Part shown: piece after piece, positions 19,864 through 29,339 of the stretch
Layout: each line of letters starts with the position of its first letter
How positions within the stretch are numbered: the first letter of the stretch is position 1
Assembly (NCBI GenBank): GCA_946221385.1
Contig: CAMIGX010000006.1
Coordinates: 1-64,000, forward strand
From: an uncultured Propionimicrobium sp.
Lineage (GTDB): Bacteria; Actinomycetota; Actinomycetes; Propionibacteriales; Propionibacteriaceae
Length of the DNA stretch: 64,000 nucleotides
Direction of reading: 5' to 3'
Notes under the pieces: generated by a model
Databases searched by the model: none
Seen by the model: only the letters and a program-made list of their open reading frames with translations
Told to the model about the DNA's origin: nothing
Made by a program: the position numbers and the translations under genes

Positions 19864-19973
19864 CCCGGAGCTGATCAGCTATCGGCTGCTGACGTGAAGC
19901 TCGTGGCATTGCCGGGTATTTTTAGATAATCGCTCAGCGGACGGCTGGGCGGCCGACCGACAGGAAGTGTCCA

Positions 19974-21479
19974 ATGCCACAGACCCCCGCCCAAGACTCG
20001 TTGATCAAGCTAAACCCGAATCCGCTGGTGCAGCAGATCGGCAAGTTGCCGGGGGAGTGGACGCTCCGCGACATCATCGAATTCATCTCCGCTGCCGAGA
20101 TTCAGCGGATGAATTTGCGCTATATCGGTGGTGACGGTCGGCTCAAAGAATTGAATTTCGCGATCCAATCCGAGGCGCACCTGGAAAAGGTGCTACTGAT
20201 GGGTGAGCGCGTCGATGGCTCTTCGCTGTTCGATTTCGTGGCCGCAGATAGCTCGGATCTCTACGTCGTGCCACGGCTGAGCAGCGCGTTTTTAAATCCT
20301 TTCGAATTCGAGCCGACCATCGATTTTCTTTGCAATTTCTATGAAGTCACTGGTGCGCCCTTGGCTAGCGCGCCTCAACAGGTCTTGCGGCGCGCTCAAG
20401 AAGAGCTCGTCAAAGCCACCGGAGCGCACCTCGAAGCTCTCGGTGAGCTGGAGTATTACCTAGTCTCCGATGTCGACGAGCAATATCCGGTCGAACCGCA
20501 GCGCGGCTATCACGAATCCGAACCATTCTCGAAATGGGCGGACATTCGTCGCGAGACCCTCAGCTTTTTGACGCAAATGGGTTGCTCGGTGAAATACGCG
20601 CACTCTGAGGTGGGCAATTTCATTAAAGACGGGAAGCAATATGTGCAACAAGAAATTGAATTCTTGCCCGTCGACGTCACCCGCGCTGCTGATGAAATGA
20701 CGCTCGCGAAATGGGTCGTCCGAAAGGTCGCCCTGCAATACGGCGTCACCGTTTCATTCTCGCCGAAGATCATTGCTGGCCAAGCCGGCTCCGGAATGCA
20801 TTTCCACACGCGCTTGATGAAAGACGGTGAAAATCTTTTCGCGTCTGGCGATGGCCTGACCGATGACGCGCGCAAAGTCATCGCCGGTTATCTGTCGCAC
20901 GCTGCATCGCTGACGGCCTTTGGCAACACCACCCCGGTCTCGTGGCTGCGACTGGTGCCACACCAAGAAGCGCCGACCGCGATCGTGTGGGGTGAACGTA
21001 ACCGTTCGGCGTTGGTGCGAGTGCCCTTGGGTTGGCAAGATCTCGAGCATTCGATGTTCGCTGACGCCAACCCCCAAGATGCCGAGCCGCGCGAGCTGCC
21101 CAATGATCTGCAGACCGTCGAGCTGCGTTCTCCAGACGGTTCGGCGAGCATTCATCTGCTCTTGGCTGGCATGACCGTCGCCGCCCGCCAGGGTCTGACG
21201 CAGCCAGAGATGCTCGAATATGCTGACTCGCACTACATCACTGGCAATGTGGCCGACATGGAGGGCTTGGAACTGCTGCCTACCTCGTGCGCGGAGTCGG
21301 CTGATCGGCTGCTGGGGCAGCGCGACTCCTATGAGGCCGAAGGGGTCTTCCCCGAGGGTCTGCTGGATGCCCACGCCACCAAGTTGCGAGCGCATGGTGA
21401 CGCCGACCTGCGCGACCGGCTCGCCGATCAGCGCGCCAAGACCAGTGATCTAGTCGACCGTTACTTCCACGTCGGTTGA
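19974..21479 (+). CDS. Glutamine synthetase family protein (atypical)
   Basis: 501-residue member of the class-I glutamine synthetase fold. Recognisable elements: DGSSLFDF latch, GELEYY with two metal glutamates, AGSGMHFHTRL (metal histidine), and a RLVPHQEAPTAIVWGERNRSALVRVP core. Several canonical residues differ: NPTxNSYKRL reads NTTPVSWLRL, SANPYL reads SASIHL, and a HSEVGNF...QQEIEFLP segment with an insertion replaces HHEVxxGQHEI. No adenylylation-site motif is visible. It may synthesise glutamine in a poorly known subgroup or ligate another amine to glutamate. It stands alone, well away from glnB or other nitrogen genes. A hairpin terminator follows. Confidence 0.8.
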   Translation: MPQTPAQDSLIKLNPNPLVQQIGKLPGEWTLRDIIEFISAAEIQRMNLRYIGGDGRLKELNFAIQSEAHLEKVLLMGERVDGSSLFDFVAADSSDLYVVPRLSSAFLNPFEFEPTIDFLCNFYEVTGAPLASAPQQVLRRAQEELVKATGAHLEALGELEYYLVSDVDEQYPVEPQRGYHESEPFSKWADIRRETLSFLTQMGCSVKYAHSEVGNFIKDGKQYVQQEIEFLPVDVTRAADEMTLAKWVVRKVALQYGVTVSFSPKIIAGQAGSGMHFHTRLMKDGENLFASGDGLTDDARKVIAGYLSHAASLTAFGNTTPVSWLRLVPHQEAPTAIVWGERNRSALVRVPLGWQDLEHSMFADANPQDAEPRELPNDLQTVELRSPDGSASIHLLLAGMTVAARQGLTQPEMLEYADSHYITGNVADMEGLELLPTSCAESADRLLGQRDSYEAEGVFPEGLLDAHATKLRAHGDADLRDRLADQRAKTSDLVDRYFHVG

Positions 21480-21528
21480 TCCTGCCCGCGTCACTTGATT
21501 GAGGTCATCGGCGGAATTGAGGACAGCA

Positions 21529-21581
21529 AAATCGCGGCCGATCATCTGTGGGCATGACCCTGACGATCAGCCGTGATTTTC
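21529..21581. terminator. Convergent terminator between GS-like gene and typA
   Basis: AAAATCGCGGC (21529-21539) pairs with GCCGTGATTTT (21571-21581), 11 pairs with one G-U. The A- and T-rich outer ends make it usable in either direction. Confidence 0.65.
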
Positions 21582-21604
21582 GTCTCTACTAGGGCTTTCG
21601 TCAC

Positions 21605-23473
21605 TCATTGCTTGGCTGCAGCCTTGGCACGGTTACGTACCTTCGCGCGCTCGTTTTGGCTCAACACCGTCTTGCGCACCCGCACGACCGTCGGAGTCAC
21701 CTCGAGACATTCGTCATTAGCGCAGAATTCCAAGGACTGCTCCAAGCTCATCTTGCGCGGCGGAATCAGCCGCTCCAATTCGTCACCAGTCGAAGAACGA
21801 ATATTGGTCAGATGCTTTTCCTTGGTGGGGTTGACGTCCATGTCGTCTGGACGCGCGTTTTCGCCGACGACCATGCCCTCATAGGTGTCATCGCCCGGGG
21901 ACACAAACAGCGTGCCGCGCTCTTGCAGATTGAATAACGCGTACGAGTTGACCGTGCCAGAACGGTCAGCGACCAGCGAACCCGTCGCGCGGCTGCGCAT
22001 CTCGCCGAACCATGGAGCGTAGCCCTCGAAGACGTGGTTCATGATGCCCGCGCCACGGGTATTCGTCAGGAATTCAGTGCGGAAACCGATCAGCCCACGG
22101 CTAGGGACGACGTACTCCAGCCGCACCCAGCCAGTGCCGTGATTGGTCATCGTCACCAGCTGGCCCTTGCGGGTGCCGAGCATCTCAGTGACCGGGCCGA
22201 GATGCTCTTCGGGAATGTCGATGGTCAGCCGCTCGGTCGGTTCGTGCAGCTTGCCGTCGATTTCCCTGGTCACGACCTCCGGCTTACCGACGGTCAACTC
22301 GAAGGATTCCCGACGCATCATCTCGACCAGCACAGCCAGCTGCAGCTCGCCGCGGCCTTGCACCTCCCACATGTCGGGCCGATCGGTGTCGTGGACGCGG
22401 ATCGACACATTGCCGATCAGCTCTTGATCGAGCCGCGCCTTGACCAGCCGGGCCGTCAAATTCTTGCCAGATCGGCCAGCCAGCGGCGAGGTATTGATGC
22501 CGATCAACATCGAAATCGATGGCTCGTCGACATTGATCAACGGCAGCGGCCGGGGGTCGTCCGGGTCCGCGAGCGTCTCGCCGATATTGATCTCAGGGAT
22601 GCCGGCCACCGCGATGATGTCACCGGGGTGAGCGCTTTCGACCGGCACCCGATCCAGGGCTTCGGTCATCAACAGCTCGGACAGTTTGACGCGTTGCACT
22701 TCGCCGTCGCGGCGACACCAGGCGACCTGCTGACCGCGCTTGATCGTCCCAGAAACCACGCGGCACAAGGCGATTCGTCCCAAATATGGTGACGAATCCA
22801 AGTTCGTGACGTGTGCCTGCAGCGGCGCGGATTCGTCATAGGTCGGTCCGGGAATCGTGTCGACGATGGTCTCAAATAGCGGCTGCAGATCTGTCGAATC
22901 CGGCAGCTCGCCATTGGCTGGTTGAGTCAAGGATGCCCGGCCATTCTTGGCGGAGGCGTAGACGATCGGGAAATCCAAGCCACTGTCGTCGCCGTCTTCG
23001 AGCAGATCCATGAACAGCTCATAGGTTTCGTCCACGACCTCATCAATGCGCGCGTCGGGCCGGTCGACCTTGTTGATGACCAAGATGATCGGCAGCTTCT
23101 TTTGCAACGCTTTACGCAACACGAAGCGGGTCTGCGGCAGCGGGCCTTCAGAAGCGTCGACCAGCAGCAAGACGCCGTCTACCATCTCTAAGCCGCGTTC
23201 GACTTCACCACCGAAATCTGCGTGGCCGGGGGTGTCGATGATGTTGATGGTCATCTCGCGGCCGTTGACGACGTGCTTGACGGCGGTGTTCTTCGCCAGG
23301 ATCGTGATGCCCTTTTCGCGCTCCAGATCCATCGAATCCATCACCCGATTGTCGACGTCCGCGCCTTCGCGGAAGGCGCCCGATTGCCACAGCATGGCGT
23401 CGACCATGGTCGTCTTGCCGTGGTCGACGTGGGCGACGATGGCGATATTTCGTAGTTCTTCTCGGACGGCCAT
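21605..23473 (-). CDS. typA: Translational GTPase TypA/BipA
   Basis: 622-residue ribosome-binding GTPase. G-domain motifs are AHVDHGKTT (G1, residue ~14), the switch region REKGITILAKNTA, DTPGHADFGGE (G3) and NKVDRPDAR (G4). Domains II, III and V follow, and the BipA-specific C-terminal region (GEMRSRATGSLVADRSGTVN and the KTVLSQNERAK end) is complete. It supports 50S assembly and growth under stress or cold. The ATG has GGAGCCCC just upstream (AGGAG). Normal length, no anomaly. Confidence 0.97.
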   Translation of the reverse strand: MAVREELRNIAIVAHVDHGKTTMVDAMLWQSGAFREGADVDNRVMDSMDLEREKGITILAKNTAVKHVVNGREMTINIIDTPGHADFGGEVERGLEMVDGVLLLVDASEGPLPQTRFVLRKALQKKLPIILVINKVDRPDARIDEVVDETYELFMDLLEDGDDSGLDFPIVYASAKNGRASLTQPANGELPDSTDLQPLFETIVDTIPGPTYDESAPLQAHVTNLDSSPYLGRIALCRVVSGTIKRGQQVAWCRRDGEVQRVKLSELLMTEALDRVPVESAHPGDIIAVAGIPEINIGETLADPDDPRPLPLINVDEPSISMLIGINTSPLAGRSGKNLTARLVKARLDQELIGNVSIRVHDTDRPDMWEVQGRGELQLAVLVEMMRRESFELTVGKPEVVTREIDGKLHEPTERLTIDIPEEHLGPVTEMLGTRKGQLVTMTNHGTGWVRLEYVVPSRGLIGFRTEFLTNTRGAGIMNHVFEGYAPWFGEMRSRATGSLVADRSGTVNSYALFNLQERGTLFVSPGDDTYEGMVVGENARPDDMDVNPTKEKHLTNIRSSTGDELERLIPPRKMSLEQSLEFCANDECLEVTPTVVRVRKTVLSQNERAKVRNRAKAAAKQ

Positions 23474-23534
23474 GGGGCTCCTGACGGATTGCTACCTGGT
23501 AAGACCGGACGGGCTGCCTGCCCGGACATGAATA

Positions 23535-23566
23535 GACGCCGGCTCCCGATCGGGATGCGCGGCGTC
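23535..23566 (-). terminator. Hairpin between Cys-rich small gene and typA
   Basis: GACGCCG (23535-23541) pairs with CGGCGTC (23560-23566), with an inner self-complementary TCCCGATCGGGA. Read on the minus strand the tail is TATTC, only weakly U-rich. It probably reduces read-through from the small upstream gene. Confidence 0.45.
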
Positions 23567-23581
23567 ATTGCGTCGACAATG

Positions 23582-23764
23582 TTAGCGCTGTTCGGCCTGG
23601 GACTGTTCGCGTAGGGCGCGCAGGGATTCGGGGACGATGCGCAATTCGTCATGGCCGTCACACCACACTTCGGGCGGCACCTGGGCTTTTACCTGGTCGA
23701 TGTGTTCGCCACAGCCGCGCCAAGTGATACCGCCACAGACCTGGCAGGGGGTCGGACTACACAT
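23582..23764 (-). CDS. Small Cys-rich zinc-ribbon-like protein
   Basis: 60-residue protein starting MCSPTPCQVCGGITWRGCG, with cysteines arranged Cys2, Cys7, Cys10, Cys18 and a later CDGH. This pattern (CxxCGxxTWxGCGxH...VPxxxxCxGH) is one I recall as a conserved actinobacterial small protein of unknown function, probably binding zinc. A longer reading frame starts at 23824, but ATG 23764 has GGAG six bases upstream and begins exactly at the conserved motif. The Glu/Gln/Arg-rich tail is probably helical. It is upstream of typA on the same strand. Confidence 0.72.
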   Translation of the reverse strand: MCSPTPCQVCGGITWRGCGEHIDQVKAQVPPEVWCDGHDELRIVPESLRALREQSQAEQR

Positions 23765-24056
23765 GAACTGCTCCAATCCTCGTTGCAGGGGTCGTGCTGC
23801 ATTGTTCCCTGCACCATCAGGCACTGCTCAGTAGATAGTGCTCAATAGGCACAGCTCGATTGGTCCACTGGGCGGATTCGTCAGCCTGCTTGCCGGGCTC
23901 GCTGCCCGCGAAGCGCTGCCTTGGTCAGGTATCGGGAAAATATTAGCTCTCTCGCGTGGCTAAGCCGTCAATCCGCAGCCGTTGCCGGTCTAAGCCGGTA
24001 GGCTCAGTTGCGACGACTCGACGCGACGTTGAACGCGCGAACGAAAGGTTTGGCAA

Positions 24057-25481
24057 ATGACTCAGCAGCCGCAAATGCCCGGTCAAGCACCTTGGAATCC
24101 GCAGCAGGGTTCAGATGAATCGGATGCTGGTCAAGGTCAAACTTGGCCGCTATCCCAACCGGCTGGAGTCAACCGGCAACCTGCGGCGCAAGATGCCGTC
24201 GCAGGCATGCCGACCCCACCTTCTCAAGGTGCCGCGGCCACCATGCCCGCGCCGCTACAGCCGCCACCAGGCGTGGCCGGCAATGTGTTGACCCTAGAGG
24301 CGCCGGCGCCGGTGCAAGCCGTTGAAGCCCAGCATGCGCCGATGATGGCTCCGCCGGTCAGCGAAGAGCAAAAGCCCGTACTGGACGCCAAGGTCGAGCA
24401 GTTCATGACCGCGCTCACCTCGACGCAGGCCGGCAGCCCGGAGTTCAGCGCGCAGGCTGACGCCGTCCGCTCGATGGGTGACGCGGATATCCGTCGCGCC
24501 GCCGAGACCAGCAACCGGCTGCTCGACACTCCGCTGCGCGAATTGAAGACCGGCGGCGTCAGCGAGGTCTCCAATGTCTCCAAGACGCTGCTCGAACTGC
24601 GCCGCACCGTCGAAGACCTGGACCCGTCTGGACAGAGCCAAAAGTCGCGCAAGATTCTCGGGTTCATCCCAGTCGGGCGACGCGGCGAAGACTATTTCCG
24701 TAAATACGAGTCCTCCCAGGAACATTTGAACGCGATTCTGCATGCCTTGCGCGCGGGCCAAGATGAACTGACCAAAGACAATGTCAGCCTCAACATGGAA
24801 AAGCAGCAGCTTTGGGAGACCATGGGCCGGCTCAATCAGTACATCTATATCGCCGAGCAGCTCGACACTCAGCTGTCGGCCGCGATCGCGCAGCTGCAAA
24901 TGAGTGATCCGCAAAAGGCGGACGCGCTCAGCAAGGATGTGCTGTTCTATGTCCGTCAAAAGCATCAAGACCTGTTGACGCAACTAGCCGTTTCAATCCA
25001 GGGATACCTGAGCCTCGACATCATCATCAAGAACAACCTTGAGTTGATCAAGGGCATTGACCGGGCGACCACGACCACCGTCTCGGCGCTACGGACCGCA
25101 GTCATCGTCTCCCAGGCGCTGGGCAACCAGAAGCTCGTCTTGGATCAGATCACCGCGCTGAACCAGACGACCTCAGGGCTGATCGAGTCGACCAGTGAAC
25201 TGCTGCGCCAGAATTCAGCCGGTATCCAGGCTCAGGCTGCCGATTCGACGGTCGCGGTCGAGAGCTTGCAGCGCGCTTTCGACAACATCTACCAGACCAT
25301 GGATTCCATCGATCAGTTCAAGCTTGAGGCGCTCAATTCGATGAGCCAGACCATCGGCGTGCTGGAAAATGAGGTCGCCAAGTCGCGTAGCTATCTAGAT
25401 CGGGCTCGTACCGCCGAACAGCGTCAGCAGACCTTCCAGGATGGCGGCTTGGACATTGGCACCGGCCAGCCGTACATGTGA
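24057..25481 (+). CDS. telA: TelA family (toxic anion resistance) protein
   Basis: 474 residues. The first ~105 are Gln/Pro/Ala-rich and likely disordered; residues ~110-465 form the all-helical TelA domain (for example LDEFxxxx-like coiled segments, KYESSQEHLNAILHALRAGQDELTKDN and QGYLSLDIIIKNNLELIKGID). TelA homologues were named for tellurite resistance but their biochemical role is unsettled; many sit beside phosphosignalling or AAA+ genes. It is the first gene of a nine-gene same-strand cluster, starting after a 232-bp gap. AAAGG lies 9 nt before the ATG. Confidence 0.88.
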   Translation: MTQQPQMPGQAPWNPQQGSDESDAGQGQTWPLSQPAGVNRQPAAQDAVAGMPTPPSQGAAATMPAPLQPPPGVAGNVLTLEAPAPVQAVEAQHAPMMAPPVSEEQKPVLDAKVEQFMTALTSTQAGSPEFSAQADAVRSMGDADIRRAAETSNRLLDTPLRELKTGGVSEVSNVSKTLLELRRTVEDLDPSGQSQKSRKILGFIPVGRRGEDYFRKYESSQEHLNAILHALRAGQDELTKDNVSLNMEKQQLWETMGRLNQYIYIAEQLDTQLSAAIAQLQMSDPQKADALSKDVLFYVRQKHQDLLTQLAVSIQGYLSLDIIIKNNLELIKGIDRATTTTVSALRTAVIVSQALGNQKLVLDQITALNQTTSGLIESTSELLRQNSAGIQAQAADSTVAVESLQRAFDNIYQTMDSIDQFKLEALNSMSQTIGVLENEVAKSRSYLDRARTAEQRQQTFQDGGLDIGTGQPYM

Positions 25482-25546
25482 TCAGTCAGATCTCAGCAGT
25501 CAACTGAACCGGTCAGCGTAACCGGTGTCGAGCTTAGATAGGTGAC

Positions 25547-26113
25547 ATGGGACTTTTCGATTGGCTGAAATCGGACGACAAGCAGCCCGACAGTGCTGTG
25601 CCGCCAGCGCCAAAAGCGCCCACTCGCGAAGACATCGAGCAGGCATTGCGGGAGGCCGAGCGGCTCGTGCTCGAGGGCAGCGTGCCGACGCCGGTGCTGG
25701 CGCGGGTGCTGCGCATCACGACGATGGTGCGCGGCATCTTGCCTCGGCTGTCCAATCTCGGCTTGGAGTCCAAAGACGGCTACACCGTCGTCGCGACGGC
25801 GACGAATTACCTGCCGGAGTCCGTCTCGGCTTACCTGAATCTGCCGCGTGATTGGGCCGACAGCCGGCCGGTCGCCAACGGCAAATCGTCGCTGCTGATG
25901 TTGATCGATCAACTCGACTTGTTGGCGCTGACGACGCAGCGGATGGCTGACGCCGTCAACCGCCTGGACGCGGCGAATTTGGTCGCGCAGGGAGCTTTTT
26001 TGGACGCGAAGTTCGGGGGTCACGATGTGCCGGCTCCGGTCGTCATGGATCCCCAGCCCAGCACGCCGGGCAGCATCTTAGATCTAGACAGCCCGCTACC
26101 TAGCGGCCGCTGA
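25547..26113 (+). CDS. Hypothetical protein of the TelA-PknG cluster
   Basis: 188-residue soluble protein starting MGLFDWLKSDDKQP, with a Pro/Asp-rich linker, a helical domain from about residue 25 to 150 (LRITTMVRGILPRL, SLLMLIDQLDLLALTTQRMADAVN) and a Pro-rich acidic tail. I do not recognise a named family. The pattern of a short amphipathic N terminus followed by helices resembles small partners found next to TelA genes. An AGGTGA Shine-Dalgarno is just before ATG 25547. It is 65 nt after telA and 104 nt before the AAA+ gene. Confidence 0.7.
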   Translation: MGLFDWLKSDDKQPDSAVPPAPKAPTREDIEQALREAERLVLEGSVPTPVLARVLRITTMVRGILPRLSNLGLESKDGYTVVATATNYLPESVSAYLNLPRDWADSRPVANGKSSLLMLIDQLDLLALTTQRMADAVNRLDAANLVAQGAFLDAKFGGHDVPAPVVMDPQPSTPGSILDLDSPLPSGR

Positions 26114-26217
26114 GCTAGACGAGGGCCAGCGTGCGCCTCGGGTCTGGGCTGGTTTAGCGGCTGGGTCAGGGCTCGCGCTGGTAGGTTTGATGAGTCTGAT
26201 TTTGCGCGGCTAGGGGA

Positions 26218-28074
26218 ATGATGACGACTTTCGATTTGGCTGGAGCCCTCGACGAATTGAGCATGGTCGCCGCGGAGGTCGGCTTGGATGCTCAAGCAGC
26301 TCGTGACGAAGGCGTCGCCTTGGCGGCGGCGGTCGCTGAGCCCGCGCGTGGCGCATTTGTCGATTGGGCGCAGCAGGTCGGTATGGCTGCCGATCAGAGC
26401 GCTGGACAATTCGCGGCGGCAGCTAGCCGCGGGCGACGTTGGCGTTCTGGTCCGACGCCGCTGATGAGTCAACTGGCCAATACGCGTCCAGACGCCGCGC
26501 AGCGCTACGCGGAAGCCCTGACGACGATCACCTCAGCCGCGTGCGCGCTCGGCGAGCCGAACCCGCAGGTGGCTGGTGCTGCCGCGTCAGCTGCCGCAGC
26601 TCAGCAAGGTGCGGTCTGGGGCGGACGTTATGGGTCAAACTCTGCGGAGGGCGGTTCGCAAGACGCATCTCAGTCGTCCCCCGCAGTCGACGCCCTCCAG
26701 CCTGCGTCGTCTGCCAATCCAGCGCAGTCAGGATCGTACTTTGATTTGCCGATTAATCAGCTAGACAAGATGGCTGATCTGCGTGCTCGACTGCAGCGTT
26801 CGCAAGACGAGTTGAAGGCGATGCAGGATTTCACCGCTGCTGGTGATCAGGTCTTCGCTGACGTGCTGAATCGGATGGGCGAAAACCAGCGTCGGCTCGA
26901 AGAATTGCGCGGCGGCAATGTCAGCCAGCCGAACTGGATGCAGACCAATCCACTCGCCCAGCAGTGGGGAGCAGCAGGCGATCCCAATGCGTCTGGTGTT
27001 CCGTCGGGTACCGCTGGACAGGACGCGGCCGCCGCGGCACCGAGCACACAAGAACCGAGCACACAAGGACCGAGCACACAAGGCGAGCAACAGCCAGCAG
27101 CAGCGACCGATCAGGCCACCGAAGCCGAACCGGAACGGAGCGTCGAAGAGCTGCTCGGTGAGTTGGACGCCCTGGTCGGCTTGGAATCAGTCAAGGCTGA
27201 GATCCACCGTCAAGCAGCCGTCTTGCGCGTCCAATCGTTGCGCGAAAAAGCTGGTTTGAAGGTGCCGACGATCACCCGGCACTTGGTCTTCGTCGGCAAT
27301 CCGGGCACCGGTAAGACGACGGTCGCCCGGCTCGTCTCCGGCATCTACAAAGCGCTAGGTCTGTTGAGCAAGGGCCAGCTGGTCGAAGTGGACCGCTCCG
27401 AACTGGTCGCCGGCTACCTGGGCCAGACGGCGATCAAGACCGCTGAGATCGTCGCGTCAGCTGAGGGCGGCGTGCTGTTCATCGACGAGGCCTACTCGCT
27501 GTCGGGTGACCAATATGGCGAAGAGGCCATCAACACGCTGGTCAAAGAGATGGAAGACAAGCGCGACAATCTCGTCGTCATCGTCGCCGGTTATCCGGGG
27601 CCGATGGCCGAGTTCATCGCCGAGAATCCAGGCTTGGCGAGCCGTTTCAGGACGACGATTCATTTCCCCGATTACACCGAGGACGAGCTGCAAGCGATCT
27701 TCCAGCTGCAAGTCGACAAGGCAGACTATGTGCTCGCTGACGGCGCACTGGATGCTTTCAACGAGGTGCTCAGCCAGCAGATCCGAGATGAAACTTTCGG
27801 CAATGGCCGTTTCGCCCGCAATGTCTTGGAAGCTGCGATCGGTCATCAAGCTTGGCGGCTTCGCGACGAAGGAGATCCATCGGTCGAGCAACTACGGACT
27901 CTGCTGCCGGAGGACGTTTACGGCGGCGCGCTGCCGGTCGAAGAGCCAGGCGATGAGCTGATAGCTGCTGCGCAAGGTGGCGACGACAACGCGTTGGCCA
28001 GCGGGACAGACCAGACGCCGCAAGATCAGCCTTCGACGAGCGCTAATGCCGACGGACAGCAGGAGGAACGCTGA
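26218..28074 (+). CDS. AAA+ ATPase, CbbX/SpoVK-like, with long N-terminal extension
   Basis: 618 residues. Residues 1-170 are Ala-rich, mostly helical; 180-235 form a coiled-coil stretch; 240-305 are a Ser/Thr/Gln/Pro linker with three STQ(E/G) copies. The AAA+ domain (~315-590) has Walker A GNPGTGKTT (360-368), pore-loop-like GYLGQT (399-404), Walker B VLFIDEAY (419-426) and an arginine-finger region NPGLASRF (Arg476). The family includes the Rubisco activase CbbX, SpoVK and ESX EccA; these remodel protein complexes. Its target is presumably another product of this cluster. Two adjacent ATGs (26218, 26221) follow AGGGGA. The next gene starts within its stop codon. Confidence 0.88.
   Translation: MMTTFDLAGALDELSMVAAEVGLDAQAARDEGVALAAAVAEPARGAFVDWAQQVGMAADQSAGQFAAAASRGRRWRSGPTPLMSQLANTRPDAAQRYAEALTTITSAACALGEPNPQVAGAAASAAAAQQGAVWGGRYGSNSAEGGSQDASQSSPAVDALQPASSANPAQSGSYFDLPINQLDKMADLRARLQRSQDELKAMQDFTAAGDQVFADVLNRMGENQRRLEELRGGNVSQPNWMQTNPLAQQWGAAGDPNASGVPSGTAGQDAAAAAPSTQEPSTQGPSTQGEQQPAAATDQATEAEPERSVEELLGELDALVGLESVKAEIHRQAAVLRVQSLREKAGLKVPTITRHLVFVGNPGTGKTTVARLVSGIYKALGLLSKGQLVEVDRSELVAGYLGQTAIKTAEIVASAEGGVLFIDEAYSLSGDQYGEEAINTLVKEMEDKRDNLVVIVAGYPGPMAEFIAENPGLASRFRTTIHFPDYTEDELQAIFQLQVDKADYVLADGALDAFNEVLSQQIRDETFGNGRFARNVLEAAIGHQAWRLRDEGDPSVEQLRTLLPEDVYGGALPVEEPGDELIAAAQGGDDNALASGTDQTPQDQPSTSANADGQQEER
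27040..27084 (+). repeat. Three tandem 15-bp units in the AAA+ linker
   Basis: CCGAGCACACAAGAA, CCGAGCACACAAGGA and CCGAGCACACAAGGC follow one another in frame and encode PSTQ(E/G) repeats. Unit length is a multiple of three, so copy number can change without a frameshift. Confidence 0.85.
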
Positions 28075-29339
28075 TGTCCTTTCCGCCTGCCACGCCCAGC
28101 CAGTCGCGTTCATCGTCTTGGACGTCCCAAACCAGCCAGAGCCAAGCCGCGAAATCGTGGAATTCTTCGAAGCCAGCTCGCCAAGGCGGCAATAATGCCC
28201 GCACCCTGCGCTTGTGGCGGGCGATCACCGTGCTGATCTGCTTGGCCGCCGGCATCGGTTCCTATGTGGCGGTCTCCTCGAGTAGCCAGTCGGTCACCAA
28301 TATTGACCAGGCCAGCAAACAGATGATCCGTATCGAGCAGAGCAAAGCCGACATGTCGACGGCGCAAGCGATCCTGGTCACCGAACTGATCAAAGATCCT
28401 GTGGCGCCCAGCGAGGAATATCTGAACCGGCTCGGCGCCGGCGCCTGGCAGCTGGCCCAAGCCCTAGAGATGCGCGATCGCGACCAGCAGCAGTTTTTGA
28501 ATCAAGCGATTGAAAGCACCCCCGAATATGCGGTGCAGCTCGGCGTCGCACGCGAACAATTGCGCACAGACCCTGCAGCTGGGGTGAGCGCCTTCTCCGC
28601 AGCTGACGAGATCTTGCAAACTGACATCGTCAAGCCACTCGACGAGATCTCTGGCAGCACCGGCCAGGTCGTGTTCGAAGAGAAAGAAAATAACTGGGTA
28701 CGCGGCTTGCTGCTGGTGCCGATCCTGCTGCTGATTTTTGCCAGTGTCGATCATGCTCGCCGCACTCGTCGGCTGCTCAACGTCGGGCTCGTGATAGCGA
28801 TCGTGGCCATGGGTGGCACCTGGTATTACGTCGATCAAGCTTTGACCGGCACCGCGCATATGGTCGACGAGAGTCGCGCGGGCCCGCAATTCAAGGTGCA
28901 AGAAAGCGGCAGTGCGCTCTCACAAGCCGCTGCTGCCCGCAACGCTCAGGCGCTGGTGGTGCTGGGGGCGCTACCGGCCAACGATGGCTGGAAACGGGTC
29001 GCGATCGCAAACGATCAGCTGGCGTACACCGCGGAGCGACTCCAAGACGAACAACTGACCAAAGCCGTCGACGATTTCACCGGAGCACATAAGAAGCTGG
29101 TCGATGCCGTGGCGCAAGGTGATCCGAAAGCGTCCTTAGCTGAAAGCTCGGCCGCTGCTCAGCAGCTTGAAGAAGTTTTGAACAAGGTCGTCAGGGATAG
29201 CGTCGAGGAGATGACCAGATACTCCAAGCAGCAGATCAGTGATAATCGGATCGCTGAAGCCTTAGGAGTCTTGCTGCCGATGTTTGCTGCGCTGGCGGCT
29301 GGCTTTGGGCTATCGCAGCCGCTGCGGAGGTATCGCTGA
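28074..29339 (+). CDS. GlnX-like membrane sensor protein
   Basis: 421 residues with a basic Ser-rich cytoplasmic N terminus, helix 1 at ~47-68, an extracytoplasmic helical domain (~70-207), a helical hairpin (~208-258), a second extracytoplasmic helical domain (~260-395) and a final helix (~396-415). The two paired helical sensor domains resemble mycobacterial GlnX, which works with the binding protein GlnH to feed amino-acid signals to PknG. No GlnH-like binding protein is in this cluster. ATG overlaps the AAA+ stop by one base and has AGGAGGA upstream. The GlnX assignment rests on topology and context, not on strong sequence motifs. Confidence 0.65.
   Translation: MSFPPATPSQSRSSSWTSQTSQSQAAKSWNSSKPARQGGNNARTLRLWRAITVLICLAAGIGSYVAVSSSSQSVTNIDQASKQMIRIEQSKADMSTAQAILVTELIKDPVAPSEEYLNRLGAGAWQLAQALEMRDRDQQQFLNQAIESTPEYAVQLGVAREQLRTDPAAGVSAFSAADEILQTDIVKPLDEISGSTGQVVFEEKENNWVRGLLLVPILLLIFASVDHARRTRRLLNVGLVIAIVAMGGTWYYVDQALTGTAHMVDESRAGPQFKVQESGSALSQAAAARNAQALVVLGALPANDGWKRVAIANDQLAYTAERLQDEQLTKAVDDFTGAHKKLVDAVAQGDPKASLAESSAAAQQLEEVLNKVVRDSVEEMTRYSKQQISDNRIAEALGVLLPMFAALAAGFGLSQPLRRYR

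Noticed and set aside
22034..22792. 252-residue ORF opposite typA
   Set aside because: Antisense to conserved TypA sequence, no recognisable motif and no ribosome-binding site.
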